Shown here one piece after another: positions 49,846-60,600 of a DNA stretch of 64,000 nt. How positions within the stretch are numbered: the first letter of the stretch is position 1; each line of letters opens with the position of its first letter. The stretch covers positions 171,075,837 through 171,139,836 of the forward strand of contig CM054113.1 of assembly GCA_028673005.1 (NCBI GenBank). Reading direction: 5' to 3'. The DNA comes from Tanypteryx hageni. Its lineage: Eukaryota > Arthropoda > Insecta > Odonata > Petaluridae. The position numbers and the translations under genes are program-made. The notes beneath the pieces are model-generated. The model did not search any database, had not been told where the DNA came from, and worked only from the letters and a program-made list of their open reading frames with translations.

Positions 49846-50164
49846 CAGTGGTGCTCAAGTTACGGCCCGCGGGCCGGATGCGGCCCGCGAAGCTATCATG
49901 AAAAAGGTATCCGAAACATTTAACACATAAATTCGTACATTTCTAGGAAAATTTTGATAATAATACTTTTAACATTGAAATGTTAACCATAAAAACCTTA
50001 TTTAGAATTGATTTTCACATATATGAAACTTCAGAGTACGTAGGAAACTTCCAATTTAAACTCGAATCCGGCACGCCGAAGAATTGGCAACTTCCAATGC
50101 GGCCCGCTGAAGGATTCGCAACCACCGATGCGGCCCGCAATGCAGAAAAGGTTAGACACCACTG
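49846..50164. mobile_element. hAT MITE, copy 2 of the CGGCCCGC-rich family
   Basis: It aligns end to end with 8379-8699 in the same orientation, beginning CAGTGGTGCTCAAGTTACGG. The flanks TTCTAGGG (49838-49845) and TTCTGGAG (50165-50172) agree at 6 of 8. It is 319 bp. Confidence 0.88.
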
Positions 50165-50172
50165 TTCTGGAG

Positions 50173-52065
50173 GGTGCACCGCACCCGGGCTCCCGAGTCA
50201 TGGACACCCCGCAGGTAGTACATTAAAAAACATACATATATTTATTGACAGTGACAATTTTTAAAATTTTTCATGAATCCTATGTTACCTACAAAATTAA
50301 ACGAATAACTATTTCTAAACTTTAGCACGGCTATTTTTTTGTTCCATCTAAATCCTCAACAAAAAATGTCTACATATAGGAGGCCCCATTTGTAGAACTT
50401 GCATCCGGGCCCCAAGCGAAAGAATCTTGCGAGGGGGGGGGGAATAGATTTCCCATAAGAATACATTAAATTAAATTTGAGAGCCGTCTTGAGTTCAACG
50501 TGCAACAATTTAGTTACACAGAAAATCTTCCTTTATTCTTTGTCATATGCTCTCGAGTCGAACAAAAACATTTCATGTTTTTTTCAATACTTGGAGACTA
50601 CACCGAAACCGTTTTAAAACGAAATTGATGGCCGTGCAATTCGAGGTAGTTCTCTAAAATGAAAACCCTGCTAAACCGAAGCCGCGTAATTCCAACTGCA
50701 AAGACGGATATTCACGAGGCTGGAGTACATGTCTCTCTTTGTTATCTCTTCGTTACTTGCCGTAAAAATAAGTAAAATATCGTTAAACAAAGTCAACCGA
50801 AACTGCTTTCCTTGTACGCATATGAAGCCGACAACTACAATAGAACTAACTACAAAATGGAACTTTGTGCCTATGACGATAATTTGGTACCTGAAACCTG
50901 GGTTATGCAAAGCTTTTTGTCACTAAAATGAAAATTCGTTTCGAAGTTCCTATGCCGTCCCTGCGCTTTCATCAAGAGTTGATAACTTTATGCAGCATAA
51001 AATTTATATTTGATGGAAACGAATAGTGCAGTAAGGATTTTATATTTAAATATTCGAGGGCGAAAAGTTTCCTATGGAATTGTATCACTGGTTACATAAT
51101 ATTTACCGATTGATACATAGGTTTCGTGGATACGATATTAGTATATCTTTTCGGGGATATCTGTTTTGTGTAAAGACCTTAGGAGTCAAATAATTAAAAG
51201 ATACAATGAAAACGACTAAAACCTAATTTCAGGGAGATAATATAAACAAAACAATCCTCGCGGCGTAGCAAGAACAAGTGACACTTCGCTCGCAACATCT
51301 TCACGTTAAACGACATTCGTATGAATTGACAAAGAAAAACACGGAGCACGCGGATACCAACTGTAACGTCAAGATTCCACTTTTCAAAATGCGCGCGACG
51401 AATCGCGGCCGTAAGTTTCCTGCTTCGCTTCCAACAAATCGAGCGACGGCTATGCTTGCTTTTATCGACGCGGGGAATAATTTCGTCGTAGTAGATAACC
51501 ATTTCTCTCGAGTTTGTAAAACGACTCCAACTAACGAGATGCTTCTCGTAGGGAGATGTTTCCGAGCGCGTTGATATGAAAGGATATTGATCCGATGAAA
51601 GAATAACATCGCGGCGCGGTCCAGAATCTTCGGTTGAAGGGAAAGGGTAAGGGAAACGTTGGACCTTTTCATATAAATGATTCCGTCAAAAACGAAGGTG
51701 CGATTACGATAGACAAGCGCTATGCGTATTAAAAATGTAACTTAGACAAATGATTTTCACGCTATCCCTTTTTAGAATCTCGTGGAAAAGGGGTTGAATC
51801 CACTGTAAAGTTTTCGTCCCGTGGAAGCAAGGCGACGGAGAAGGTGATCAGCTGATTGCCAGGCAAGATGCCCGAGAGCAATGTTGGCACAACTGGGATA
51901 AGAATCGATTATCGATTCCGACTATTTCTCTTGATACCGAGAAAATAACACTGCAATACGCACTTTCGCAACGACATCCGTAACCGCTTCCAAAAATAAA
52001 AAAAACCGGACGACCACGCGCGTCCCATCCTTACTCGACGAAACAAAACAACAGGCGCCACTCAC
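50173..52065 (-). other. Presumed intron of the ZIP13-like gene; no further exon recognised
   Basis: The sequence beyond the donor at 52065 on the minus strand should be intron 1. I searched by eye for the conserved ZIP membrane segments and the HEXPHE metal-binding motif and did not see them. Confidence 0.4.
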
Positions 52066-52068
52066 CTT
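52060..52068 (-). promoter_or_regulatory. Splice donor of the ZIP13-like exon
   Basis: The minus strand reads AAG|GTGAGT with the cut between 52066 and 52065, close to the animal consensus. Confidence 0.8.
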
Positions 52069-52405
52069 CCCCACTCTTTGACGGCCCGCCGTCGAAACCA
52101 AGTGGTATAAGCACCAAAGGGAAGACTCCGCTCAGACTGACGAGAGTGGACGCCAGCGCGGAGAACACCCAAGGGCGATACTGCCATGCCCATTCCGCCT
52201 CCGCTATGCTGACAACGATGGACCCGTTGCCGAGTACATCGATCGGAACTTCCGCCGTAATGGTCTGCTCCCTTCCGGAGGATGAGATCAGTACGTCTGC
52301 CGCTTTACAGTATAGGCACTGCGCCAGCAGCACCAAGCCACCCAGAACGCGTGCGTTAGTCATGCCGACAACCCTTCTGGACGAATAAGTGGTTGTCCTG
52401 CCCAT
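52066..52405 (-). CDS. ZIP13-like (SLC39A13/Zip99C) metal transporter, first coding exon
   Basis: ZIP13 proteins move zinc, or in flies iron, across secretory-pathway membranes. The 113-codon exon begins at an ATG at 52405; an in-frame stop at 52540 with no intervening ATG supports this start, with a second Met at codon 15. Residues 20-35 form a hydrophobic signal-peptide-like segment ending near CKAADV. Residues 36-78 are a lumenal-type stretch with an NGS glycosylation site at 60. Residues 79-104 are the first membrane segment, including LVSLSGVFPLVLIPLGF, a close match to the ZIP13-specific LxGLSGVFPLLVIPL pattern. The exon ends in phase 1 at GAAG|GTGAGT. The rest of the protein (about 350 residues in the family) is missing here. 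Family assignment is from memory of the motif. Confidence 0.75.
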
Positions 52406-53352
52406 GTCTTCACTGCAAGAAGATCTGGACTGCGACTGCTCCCTGGACCCCACCGTCCGAGTGAAGCAGAACAGCAGCCCTTCAAAACTCCCTTCCCCTA
52501 ATCTGCTCCTCCAACGAGGAGGAAGATGCTGGCGCTGTCAGCCTTTATCTCGTTAGATATCTAGGCGGATGGTGAGTCCACGACCTCGCAAAGAATGATC
52601 CTTCCTACTTAAAAGATCATAAGTGGTGTCCCATGAGAAGGGTCGACGCGAGGTTGCTGCGTTCTCCGAGGAGATTTCGAGCACACTGACTTGTTTCAGT
52701 AATGGCTGGCGGGTGTTTACAACTAGTAGTTCGCGAATCCGCCACCAGACAGCGGTCAAGCACGGGCCCCCTCTATCGAACCGTTCGATGAACGAGAGGA
52801 GGGAAATACGAACGAGGAGAATTTCGAGATGCTCTTGTATTTGTCTTCTTGACAAAACAATCATCTTAAATCATAAATATTAGTTGAGTAACTTAAGTAT
52901 TTACTCTGATGCGTCATATATGAAAGAGAACGAATTATAAATATTTCAATCTGAAGCATTCGCTGGATGGATATAGGTATGCATTTGAAAAGATATGGTT
53001 TGAATAGACAAATATCAGTATTTCATGTACACTTTCTTATAGCATAAATAGTGCTTTCTAAATTTAACGATTTAGGAAATCACTTGTCTCGAATTCGAAG
53101 TTTTATATTGACCTCTATAATTTCAAGTTCTTTTATAACTGTTAATCAAATCGTTATCTATATTTCACGTAATTATGACCATAAAATCATCTAAATAGAA
53201 AAACAATTATAATTGAATAAAGGACTACATAGATCTTTCTAAATATTAGACCATATGCATATATTTATAAATGTGCATCATATTGAATTGAAAAACAGCA
53301 TTCATTAAATTCGCGGAGCGTTACATATCAATGGCAGGATCAAACATCAGTA
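52406..53352 (-). other. 5' flank or 5' UTR of the ZIP13-like gene
   Basis: The first ~450 bases upstream of the ATG are GC-richer than the surroundings, as for a UTR or promoter. I see no clear TATA or initiator. A 103-codon minus-strand frame at 52553-52864 is unassigned. Beyond 52880 the sequence is AT-rich. Confidence 0.4.
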
Positions 53353-53354
53353 TA

Positions 53355-54697
53355 TACTAGGGGCCCGTTGCAGTGCTTCCTGCAAACATTTAGGGAACTT
53401 TGGCTGAAATGGCTCAATGCGATAGTTCCTATGACAAAAAAATCTTACACAGCGTGTTATTAGTTGAAGGACTTTTATTGTCCCTCTAAAAATAATCATA
53501 TAGTTTACACGATTTTCATAACAAAAAACACAGATCTACATGATTTACTCTAACACTTCCCGGTACACAACAGTTTTTCTGTTGTTCACTATTTCTGATG
53601 GTACAGAAAATCATATATTCTTTATTTATTTAATTAATTTCAAGTAATCACTATAAATGCACCGTCCACACGTCATAAATCTTGCTTAGTTGTCAAAAGA
53701 AATTAATCACAATTATTATCAATATAGTAATTTGCTTTAAACTATGCAATAAAATTTGCAAACGAAATTATATTTTCAATGTAAACGTGAAATATCTTCC
53801 TATTTGAAATGTTAAGCTGTCCATTATTACAATGCATTAGTGTCGTTTTTACTTCAAGTCTCTTCGTTACGTGTTTCATTTGTTTTATATTTACATGACA
53901 CTTTTCATATAAATTTTCAATCGGTTATTGTCCTTGATGTATTTGTTTCATTGTGACTTAGTGCAAATGCACTTGAAATCCCGAGTCCAACAATGCAAAA
54001 ATCTGAGATCAACAATGCCAGCAATATTAGGAAACTCCTTTTTGAAATATTGAAAAGTCGGAGAAAATCTAATCTAAACTTAAAACATGATCAAACGCGA
54101 ATTAAACCACAGATTCGAAGGTAAGAATAAGAATCTTCATTTATTTGTACGTGAAATAGTGTAAATATCGAGTAAAAGTCTTGATAGTAAAGTATTTCAA
54201 AATGTTAAAGACTTAAAGGTCTACACATCATTTGTCGAAATAGATCCGACCGTTCTTGATTCATTTGCGTTTATATTGGGAGATGACGTCACTCTTAAGG
54301 CTTAATCTGTTTTGTCCTTCATGCGTTTCATTGTAAGCTTAGTGCAAATGCACTTGAAGCCCGAGTCTAACAATGCAAAAATCCGAGATGAACAATGCCG
54401 GCTACCCTCCTTTTTGAAATGTCGAAAAACCGGAGAAATTTGAATATAAACTTAAAATATGAGCAAAGACGAATTAAGCAACAAAATTGGCGGTATGAAT
54501 CATAATATTCAATCCTTTCTACGTGAAATAGTGTAAATATCGAGTCAATGTCTTGATCGTAAGATATTTGAAAAAGTTAAAGAATAAAGGTCTCCACATC
54601 GTGCTACACGTTCTAATCAAATGAAAAAACGAAAACTATCCTGGTATCGAACCCATGCCTTTCCGGGGGACGACTATCCACTTAAAACATGCAAGAG
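53355..54697 (+). repeat. Left inverted-repeat arm
   Basis: It matches the reverse complement of 56213-57111 over nearly its whole length, for example CAATGCGATAGTTCCTATGA and TCACTATTTCTGATGGTACA in both. Indels and substitutions indicate an old structure. Confidence 0.85.
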
Positions 54698-54800
54698 CGC
54701 GCCGAGTATTCAGGCGAAAGATTCGTCGAAATCGAACCGACCGTTCTCGGTTTATTTGCGTTCATGCCGGAAGGTGACGTCACCCGAGGCTTCAGACGCA
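53928..54800 (+). repeat. 384-bp tandem duplication inside the left arm
   Basis: Unit 1 begins TTGTCCTTGATG at 53928 and unit 2 begins TTGTCCTTCATG at 54312. Shared landmarks are GTGAAATAGTGTAAATATCG and CGACCGTTC. Unit 2 carries about 120 extra bases that include the tRNA-like segment at 54620. The right arm has only one unit. Confidence 0.8.
54620..54697 (-). repeat. tRNA-like segment with B-box, left arm copy
   Basis: The minus strand contains TGGATAGTCGTC, then GCATGGGTTCGATACCAGG, a consensus B-box. It may be a pol III promoter remnant from a SINE. No complete cloverleaf was found. Confidence 0.5.
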
Positions 54801-54835
54801 GGCAGTAGTGCTTGTCATTTCCCTCATCTTTCACA

Positions 54836-56206
54836 ATCCCGGGATTCCGGGATTCAAAATTATAAATCCCGGTATCCCGGAAATTTCTCGGGATTCCGAT
54901 AAACAATTTAAATATCATTTAAAAAGAAAGGAAAGATAAAAATAAGGTTGTTTATGAACCAGGGTTGAAATATAACTTTTTAAAATTATAAAAAGGAAGA
55001 ATAAAATAAAAATATTGTTACAACCTTTTTATGAACAGGTGAATCTTAAGTAATTTTACTCTAGTTTTAGGATTTTTTATCAATTCATTCGGGTTATTTA
55101 ATGTTTTAGTAGAAAATTATTCCATTTTATTATTTGAACCCCGTATCAGACAAAACGCTTACATATTGATGTGCTTGTGTTTTCTTGTTTTTAATCGCTC
55201 CCGGGATCCAGAGAAGTTCGAAGAAATTTGTTAAAATCGTTTATAAATATGGGTTACACGAATAAGATAAAAAATAATCGAAATTAGCATTTATTTATTG
55301 ACCTGAAATTTGCATATGATAATGATTGTAAAAATATAGTTACTTACCAATACATACGGTGTGTAAAATAAAATATGAATGGAAACATCTATACCATTAG
55401 CATACATTTCTCACATAGATACATAATCATATCGACAACAGTGTTCTAATTCTTATTTCCTATTAGTAATTGATTTATAGTAACTTTCAAGAAAACATAA
55501 TGTGTTCACACTACGATCACTCAGTGATGTGCATATTTTGGTCATGAAAAGACTAACTGCAGTTGTGAGAAAAACCTGAACTTTGATACCCCAAACAGTT
55601 TATCAAAATATGCCCAATTTTGGAGACAATCTGTATACAATGTCAACTCACACTCTATAGCGCAGTGGTCTTCAACGGTTTTTTTTCGTCTAAATTATTT
55701 TTGAATATGGAATACACCAATATAGTTTTTTAATTAGAGAATATGGAAAACGATTCAGTTGAATTGTAATTGGGAATACTATAAACGTGAAATCGGGGGC
55801 ATTTACATATTATCCGGACCTGAAATTCCTGTCGTAAATTTGAGGAAAGCGGAAAATCGTGGAAACATAAAATCCGTTAAAATTTATCATTATTCCTAAA
55901 GAAAAATGCGTAAATTCGAGGAAAACGTAAAATCGGAGGACGTAAAATCGAAGCTTCACTGTATATATTCCCACGAGAATGCAAGCATTTGTGAGTGCTC
56001 TTTATAAATTTCTTCCTTATTATTGCATTAGAAGTGAAACTAACCAACTCGGAAACAAAGAGAGCCTTAGTGGTCCCTTTAGGAACCGCACGGACGATAA
56101 AGGCGAGAGAGTAAAATTCTTTTTATGATATACCGGGAATTCCCGGGATATCGATGAATTTTCCGGGAAACGGGAAAACCATTTTACCCCCGGGATCCCG
56201 GGATGA
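54836..56206. mobile_element. Candidate nested element with CCCGGGAT-rich ends
   Basis: The left end TCCCGGGATTCCGGGATT resembles the inverted right end TCCCGGGATCCCGGGGG, and both continue through AAAAT and TCCCGGAAA motifs. It fills most of the loop of the large inverted repeat. No target duplication or transposase was identified. Confidence 0.5.
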
Positions 56207-56212
56207 CAAGAA

Positions 56213-57111
56213 CTCTTGCATGTTTTAAGCGGGTAGTCGTCTCCCGGAAAGGCATGGGTTCGATACCAGGATAGTTTTCGTTTTTTCATTTGAGTAAGAC
56301 GTAATCGGCTGGAATGCGATGTGGAGACTTTTTCAAATATCTTACGATCAAGACATTGACTCGATATTTACACTATTTCACGTAGAAAGAAATTAATATT
56401 ATGATTCTTACCGCCCATTCTGTTGTTTAATTCGCGTTTGCTTATATTTTAAGTTTATATTCCTTTTTTCCGATTTTTCAACATTTAAATTGTAGATCTC
56501 GGATTTTTGCATTATAGACTCGGATTTTCAAGTGAATTTGCACTAAGCTTACAATGAAAGAAACGCATCAAGTACAATAACCGATTTAAAAGTTATGTGA
56601 AAAGTTTTGTGTAAATATAAAACAAATGAAACACCTAGTGAAGAATAGAAACGGTTTCAATTCCTTGTAATAAGAGACAACTTAACATTTCAAATAGAAA
56701 GATATTTCACGCATACATTGAAAATATCGTTTCGTTTGCAAGTTTTATTTTGCAGTTTAAGCAAATTACTATATTGATAATGTTTGTGATTTATTTCTTT
56801 CGATATTGGCGCGTGGCCGGTGCATTTATTACTTAATATTAAACAAACCACAGAATGTACGATAGGCTGTACCATCAGAAATAGTGAACAAAACAAAAAA
56901 TATTGTGTACCGAAAGTCAAAATCATCTAGGTATGTGCTCTTGGTTATGAAAATGGTGTGAGTTATATAATTATTTTCAGAGGGGCAATAAAAGTGGTTC
57001 AACTAATAACCCTCTTTGTAACAATTTTTCGTCATAGGAACTATCGCATTGGGTCACTTCACGCAAGGGTCTCTAGATGTTTGCAGGAGGTACTGCAACT
57101 GGCCCCTAGTA
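56213..57111 (-). repeat. Right inverted-repeat arm
   Basis: Reverse-complement counterpart of the left arm with a single copy of the 384-bp unit. Its outer end CTAGTA abuts TA at 57112. Confidence 0.85.
56221..56298 (+). repeat. tRNA-like segment with B-box, right arm copy
   Basis: Plus-strand GGGTAGTCGTCTCCCGG then GGCATGGGTTCGATACCAGG. It is the inverted counterpart of the segment at 54620, so it was part of the arms before they diverged. Confidence 0.5.
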
Positions 57112-57113
57112 TA

Positions 57114-57479
57114 TTAGATAAATTCTCGTGTCCGCCTGTCTGCCAGTCACGGTACTTTTGAACATTTCATGATGGAATTAAGAGGTTAAACTTTCAAAAC
57201 TGTTTAACCTCCATGAGGTTGTCCCTATACAAATCAAATATACCCGAATAAGTCCCCGGTTCGACTCCTGGAAATGATTATATTTTTCCATAAGTTTTCG
57301 ATTTCTCAAGGTGTAAGATTTTTTCCTTCATTCTTCAAAATACGTAAATATGGACCGATTTTCTCTGTTTATGCTTTATTCAAAGGCTAAAACTAAAAAA
57401 ATACCTTATTTTTGCAATGTTTAGATGTTACACGGAAGAATTTGACAGAAATACGCATTTCTTTTCGAAATTTTATCGC
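57114..57479. other. No recognised gene
   Basis: CCCCGGTTCGACTCCTGG at 57257-57274 looks like a lone B-box, but no tRNA fold is visible around it. Confidence 0.4.
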
Positions 57480-57690
57480 TTTTTCGTACTCTTTCCGGGC
57501 GTTACCAAGGCGACCCGCATTGTTGCCTCTGATTCAATTAGCGTCTATTAAACCTTCAAAGTGACAAAAGAATTGTGTTATTCGCTTCCCGTTTTTATGA
57601 ATCAACGAAATTATAGTCGTAGCAACGTCAAACGTAACAGATTGCAACGTTAATTATTACAGATAATTATTATTCAATTAACTGCGTGTG
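57480..57690 (+). repeat. Dispersed ~200-bp repeat, copy 1
   Basis: TTCGTACTCTTTCCGGG, GAATTGTGTTATTCGCTTC and AGATTGCAACGTTAAT occur in the same order, inverted, at 62948-63116. Confidence 0.75.
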
Positions 57691-60600
57691 GACTGTCGGC
57701 GTTCTTAACGATCGATTAAAAGAAAAAAAATCTTCTTTCTTTATTTCAGTACTGGAATGTTACCTTTCACATAAGTAAAATCATTATATTCTACATATTT
57801 AATGTTTATTAACGGAAATAGGCCTACGCATCAGTTTGCAATTTGATGATAAGGAGAATGTGGGCTATTATTAATAAATGAAAAATAACACATTGTGAAG
57901 TACAAAAAAAGCGTTGATAGTAATTCATGTGTAAAAAATAAAACAAATAGTTGAATTATTTGTACATGAAAAATTGCATATATTTCAATAAACAGAGACA
58001 ATTTTAAAGCATTAATAACAAAACTTTGAAAGTAATTGACAAAACTTTGAAAGTAATTGCTCTGTGTCATTATTTTCCTTCCTGTGACGAAGATTTCTGA
58101 CTGATTTAGCAAAATTTTATGCGGCCACCACTAGTCAATTTTAAAACCTAAAGTCATGCGCGATTCGTTCTTTATTCTTACATTATCAAGCATCGGCGAT
58201 AGAATTCGTGTAACTTAGTTCTTGCAGCTAAATTTTCTGCATCTTCGTTCCTTACTCCAATTGATAAGCATGTACGAGGAAAAGAAATTATGTCGCGCCT
58301 CTAAAATGATATTGGCTAACGAATTTGTCGAGAAAAGACGTCATGAAAAATATTGATATCTGTTGTTGTCCGGTTGTTGCCTCGCACAGATAATATGGCC
58401 GTCGGAAAATGAAACCCGCGCGATAAATACTAATGCAACTGTCACAACCGAGTCGACTCTTTTAGTAGAAATCTGGAAATTATATTTTGCAATGCGCGTT
58501 GATAACTAGGAGTGCTATTTCGACGCATATTGACCATATGGCTTCGCGTATGACTCCGCGACTCTCGTGTCTCAGCTTAGATTATATCGTTATCGTACAC
58601 TCTCAAGATTCCTCTCGCATTTCAACTTTTTCAACTGATTTTCTCCTTGCCATAAGAGCGGACGGAAGAAAACATGCCTAGTAGATTGCGATTGTGGACG
58701 GCACTCTTTAAATCAAGCCACCCTGACCTGAAAATGAAAAGAAGATTGATAACTTAGGAAGAAAATTCGCTTACCTACTATGATACTCGCATGGGACATT
58801 TGAAATAAGATGTAAGTTTGTGATTATGGGAACCATATTATGCATATTTCGAGTGGGAATTTTTCTTTCATTTAAGCTTCACGATTTAGGATTATTTCAG
58901 TGCAGAATTTTAATGGCACTTAGCTCGTTTGGAGACAAATTGTAATAAAACATAATTCTGCCGGTGTTCTTTCATTAATATCTCAAATTTTAGGCAAAAC
59001 CCGCTTTATTCCAAGAATGGTTGGAAGCTAACGAAAACTCTTGGAATTATAATACATTAAAGGATATTTTTTATAGATTTTTATAGGCATCGGGCCCAAC
59101 GCGAATTCGTAGGTATTTTTAATCAAGAAAATATATTTTTAGCGTTGCATTCCTCTGAGTGAGTTTGAGAGGCGAATACCTCAGGCGACACTATAGCACT
59201 TTCGCACCTGCACCTTTGCCGTAAACTGTGGCGGCTTTTCGTCTTTTTGCATCAGCCGGCAGATTTTCACTCAACGTTCCTGCCTCTGATTAACAAAATC
59301 TTTAATTGACAACTTCGGCACTTTCGCGGTCAAGACGACCGCGTCCGTCTTCACCAGGGATATAATCGGCTATATCAGCCAACATTTATAATTATAAAGA
59401 AAATCACTCACAAATTCGTAACACTTATGTAGTATGTCGTTATAAAAACACCAGTGTATCTAGAATAAGTAAACGAAAAACATCGCATACTGTCCATTTT
59501 GAATTTTCCAAATATCCGTACCTATCTATGTCTCCATCAGTTATGATTTTCATAAAATTGTACACCAGTGTTAAACATCCCGAGGATAATGTTTTCTATA
59601 AATTCAGCCGATTTAATTCGGCTTTACGTTTTCGCGCTACTTAAAACTTTCCACTCCGAACGTTTCGTTTGCACGACTGCAAATAGGATTTCGATCGAAA
59701 TAAAATCGAAAAAAACTATTTCAAATTTTCTTTTGGATCGCTATATCGCCTAATTGGATCTTTCCTCTGGCCACTCTAATACGATAAATCGCGCCTTTCA
59801 AATCGAAAAAATAAACATCGCCAAAGTAAGACATATGACAGGGCCCTGCGCTCAAATATCGCGCGTGATCAATTAATCTTCGCGGAGAGCGCCCCAAACC
59901 CTTTTTTCCCAACCGCCTCTCTATACGCCACCCTCTCGCACGTTTTTCGCTTTTCCTTCTCCCACGCTCGTCTTCACCGCGCTATCTCAGCTTCCCCGAG
60001 CACGCAGGGGTGGACCCAATTCATTTCAGTCCATTTGTTCGACCCACTCACCCCATGTACTGCTTGTTCGCTCCATCGAATCCTCTTGCGAACCTCGGGG
60101 ACGCGGGCCCTTGGCGGAGGACCCCTCGTTTCGTCGCCGACACCTTCTGCCACTTCATGTAATTTTTTTCCGCTACCGATCGCCGCTCGATCTCGCCGAG
60201 TGCGTCACTGTTTTGCACGGTCGTCCTTCAATGCCGCAGCTTTTATGAACCCTCTCACGTCGCCGCCACTTCCTTCAGCAAAATTTGTTATTATTTTTTA
60301 TTTTGGCGTCACGTTTTAACGCTCCGATGTTCACGTCCAATCCCAGCGACATCCCGTTGTTGTTTTTTCTCTCTCCCACTCATACAAAAATGACGCTTTG
60401 CGTTCGTCGGAACGATTGTTTTATCATGCGTTAAGGCGTCCCGATCCGTGTAGGTTGTTGATTTTTTTTCGGACGTTCTGTAATTTATATGGTTTATTAT
60501 TTTTCGGAGTATTTTTTTTAAACGCTTATCGAGAAAGGCTAGTCTCGCTCGTGTGTTAGCTTACTGTCGCTTATGACGTCACTAACTTTCATGCCATCTT

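Larger units (their letters stand above)
53355..57111. mobile_element. 3.76-kb element with long terminal inverted repeats
   Basis: The ends read TACTAGGGGCC(C/A)GTTGCAG in inverted orientation, each beside a TA dinucleotide (53353-53354, 57112-57113), as for a Tc1/mariner-type target. The arms 53355-54697 and 56213-57111 are inverted homologues. The left arm is longer because of an internal 384-bp duplication. The loop holds a second repeat-rich segment. No transposase is visible. Confidence 0.8.

Noticed and set aside
52405..52453. A GTG start giving a 140-residue ZIP13-like frame
   Set aside because: Animal genes initiate at ATG. The first in-frame ATG is at 52405, and the longer frame also runs past the splice donor.
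32932..55670. Lone hAT-like termini at 32932, 36438, 37600, 40313 and 55655
   Set aside because: Each begins like a hAT end, but I could not find a partner terminus or 8-bp duplication, so no element is called.
55780..55965. A pogo-like terminus reading GAAGCTTCACTGTATA near 55950
   Set aside because: It resembles Tigger ends, but no inverted partner was seen within the loop region.
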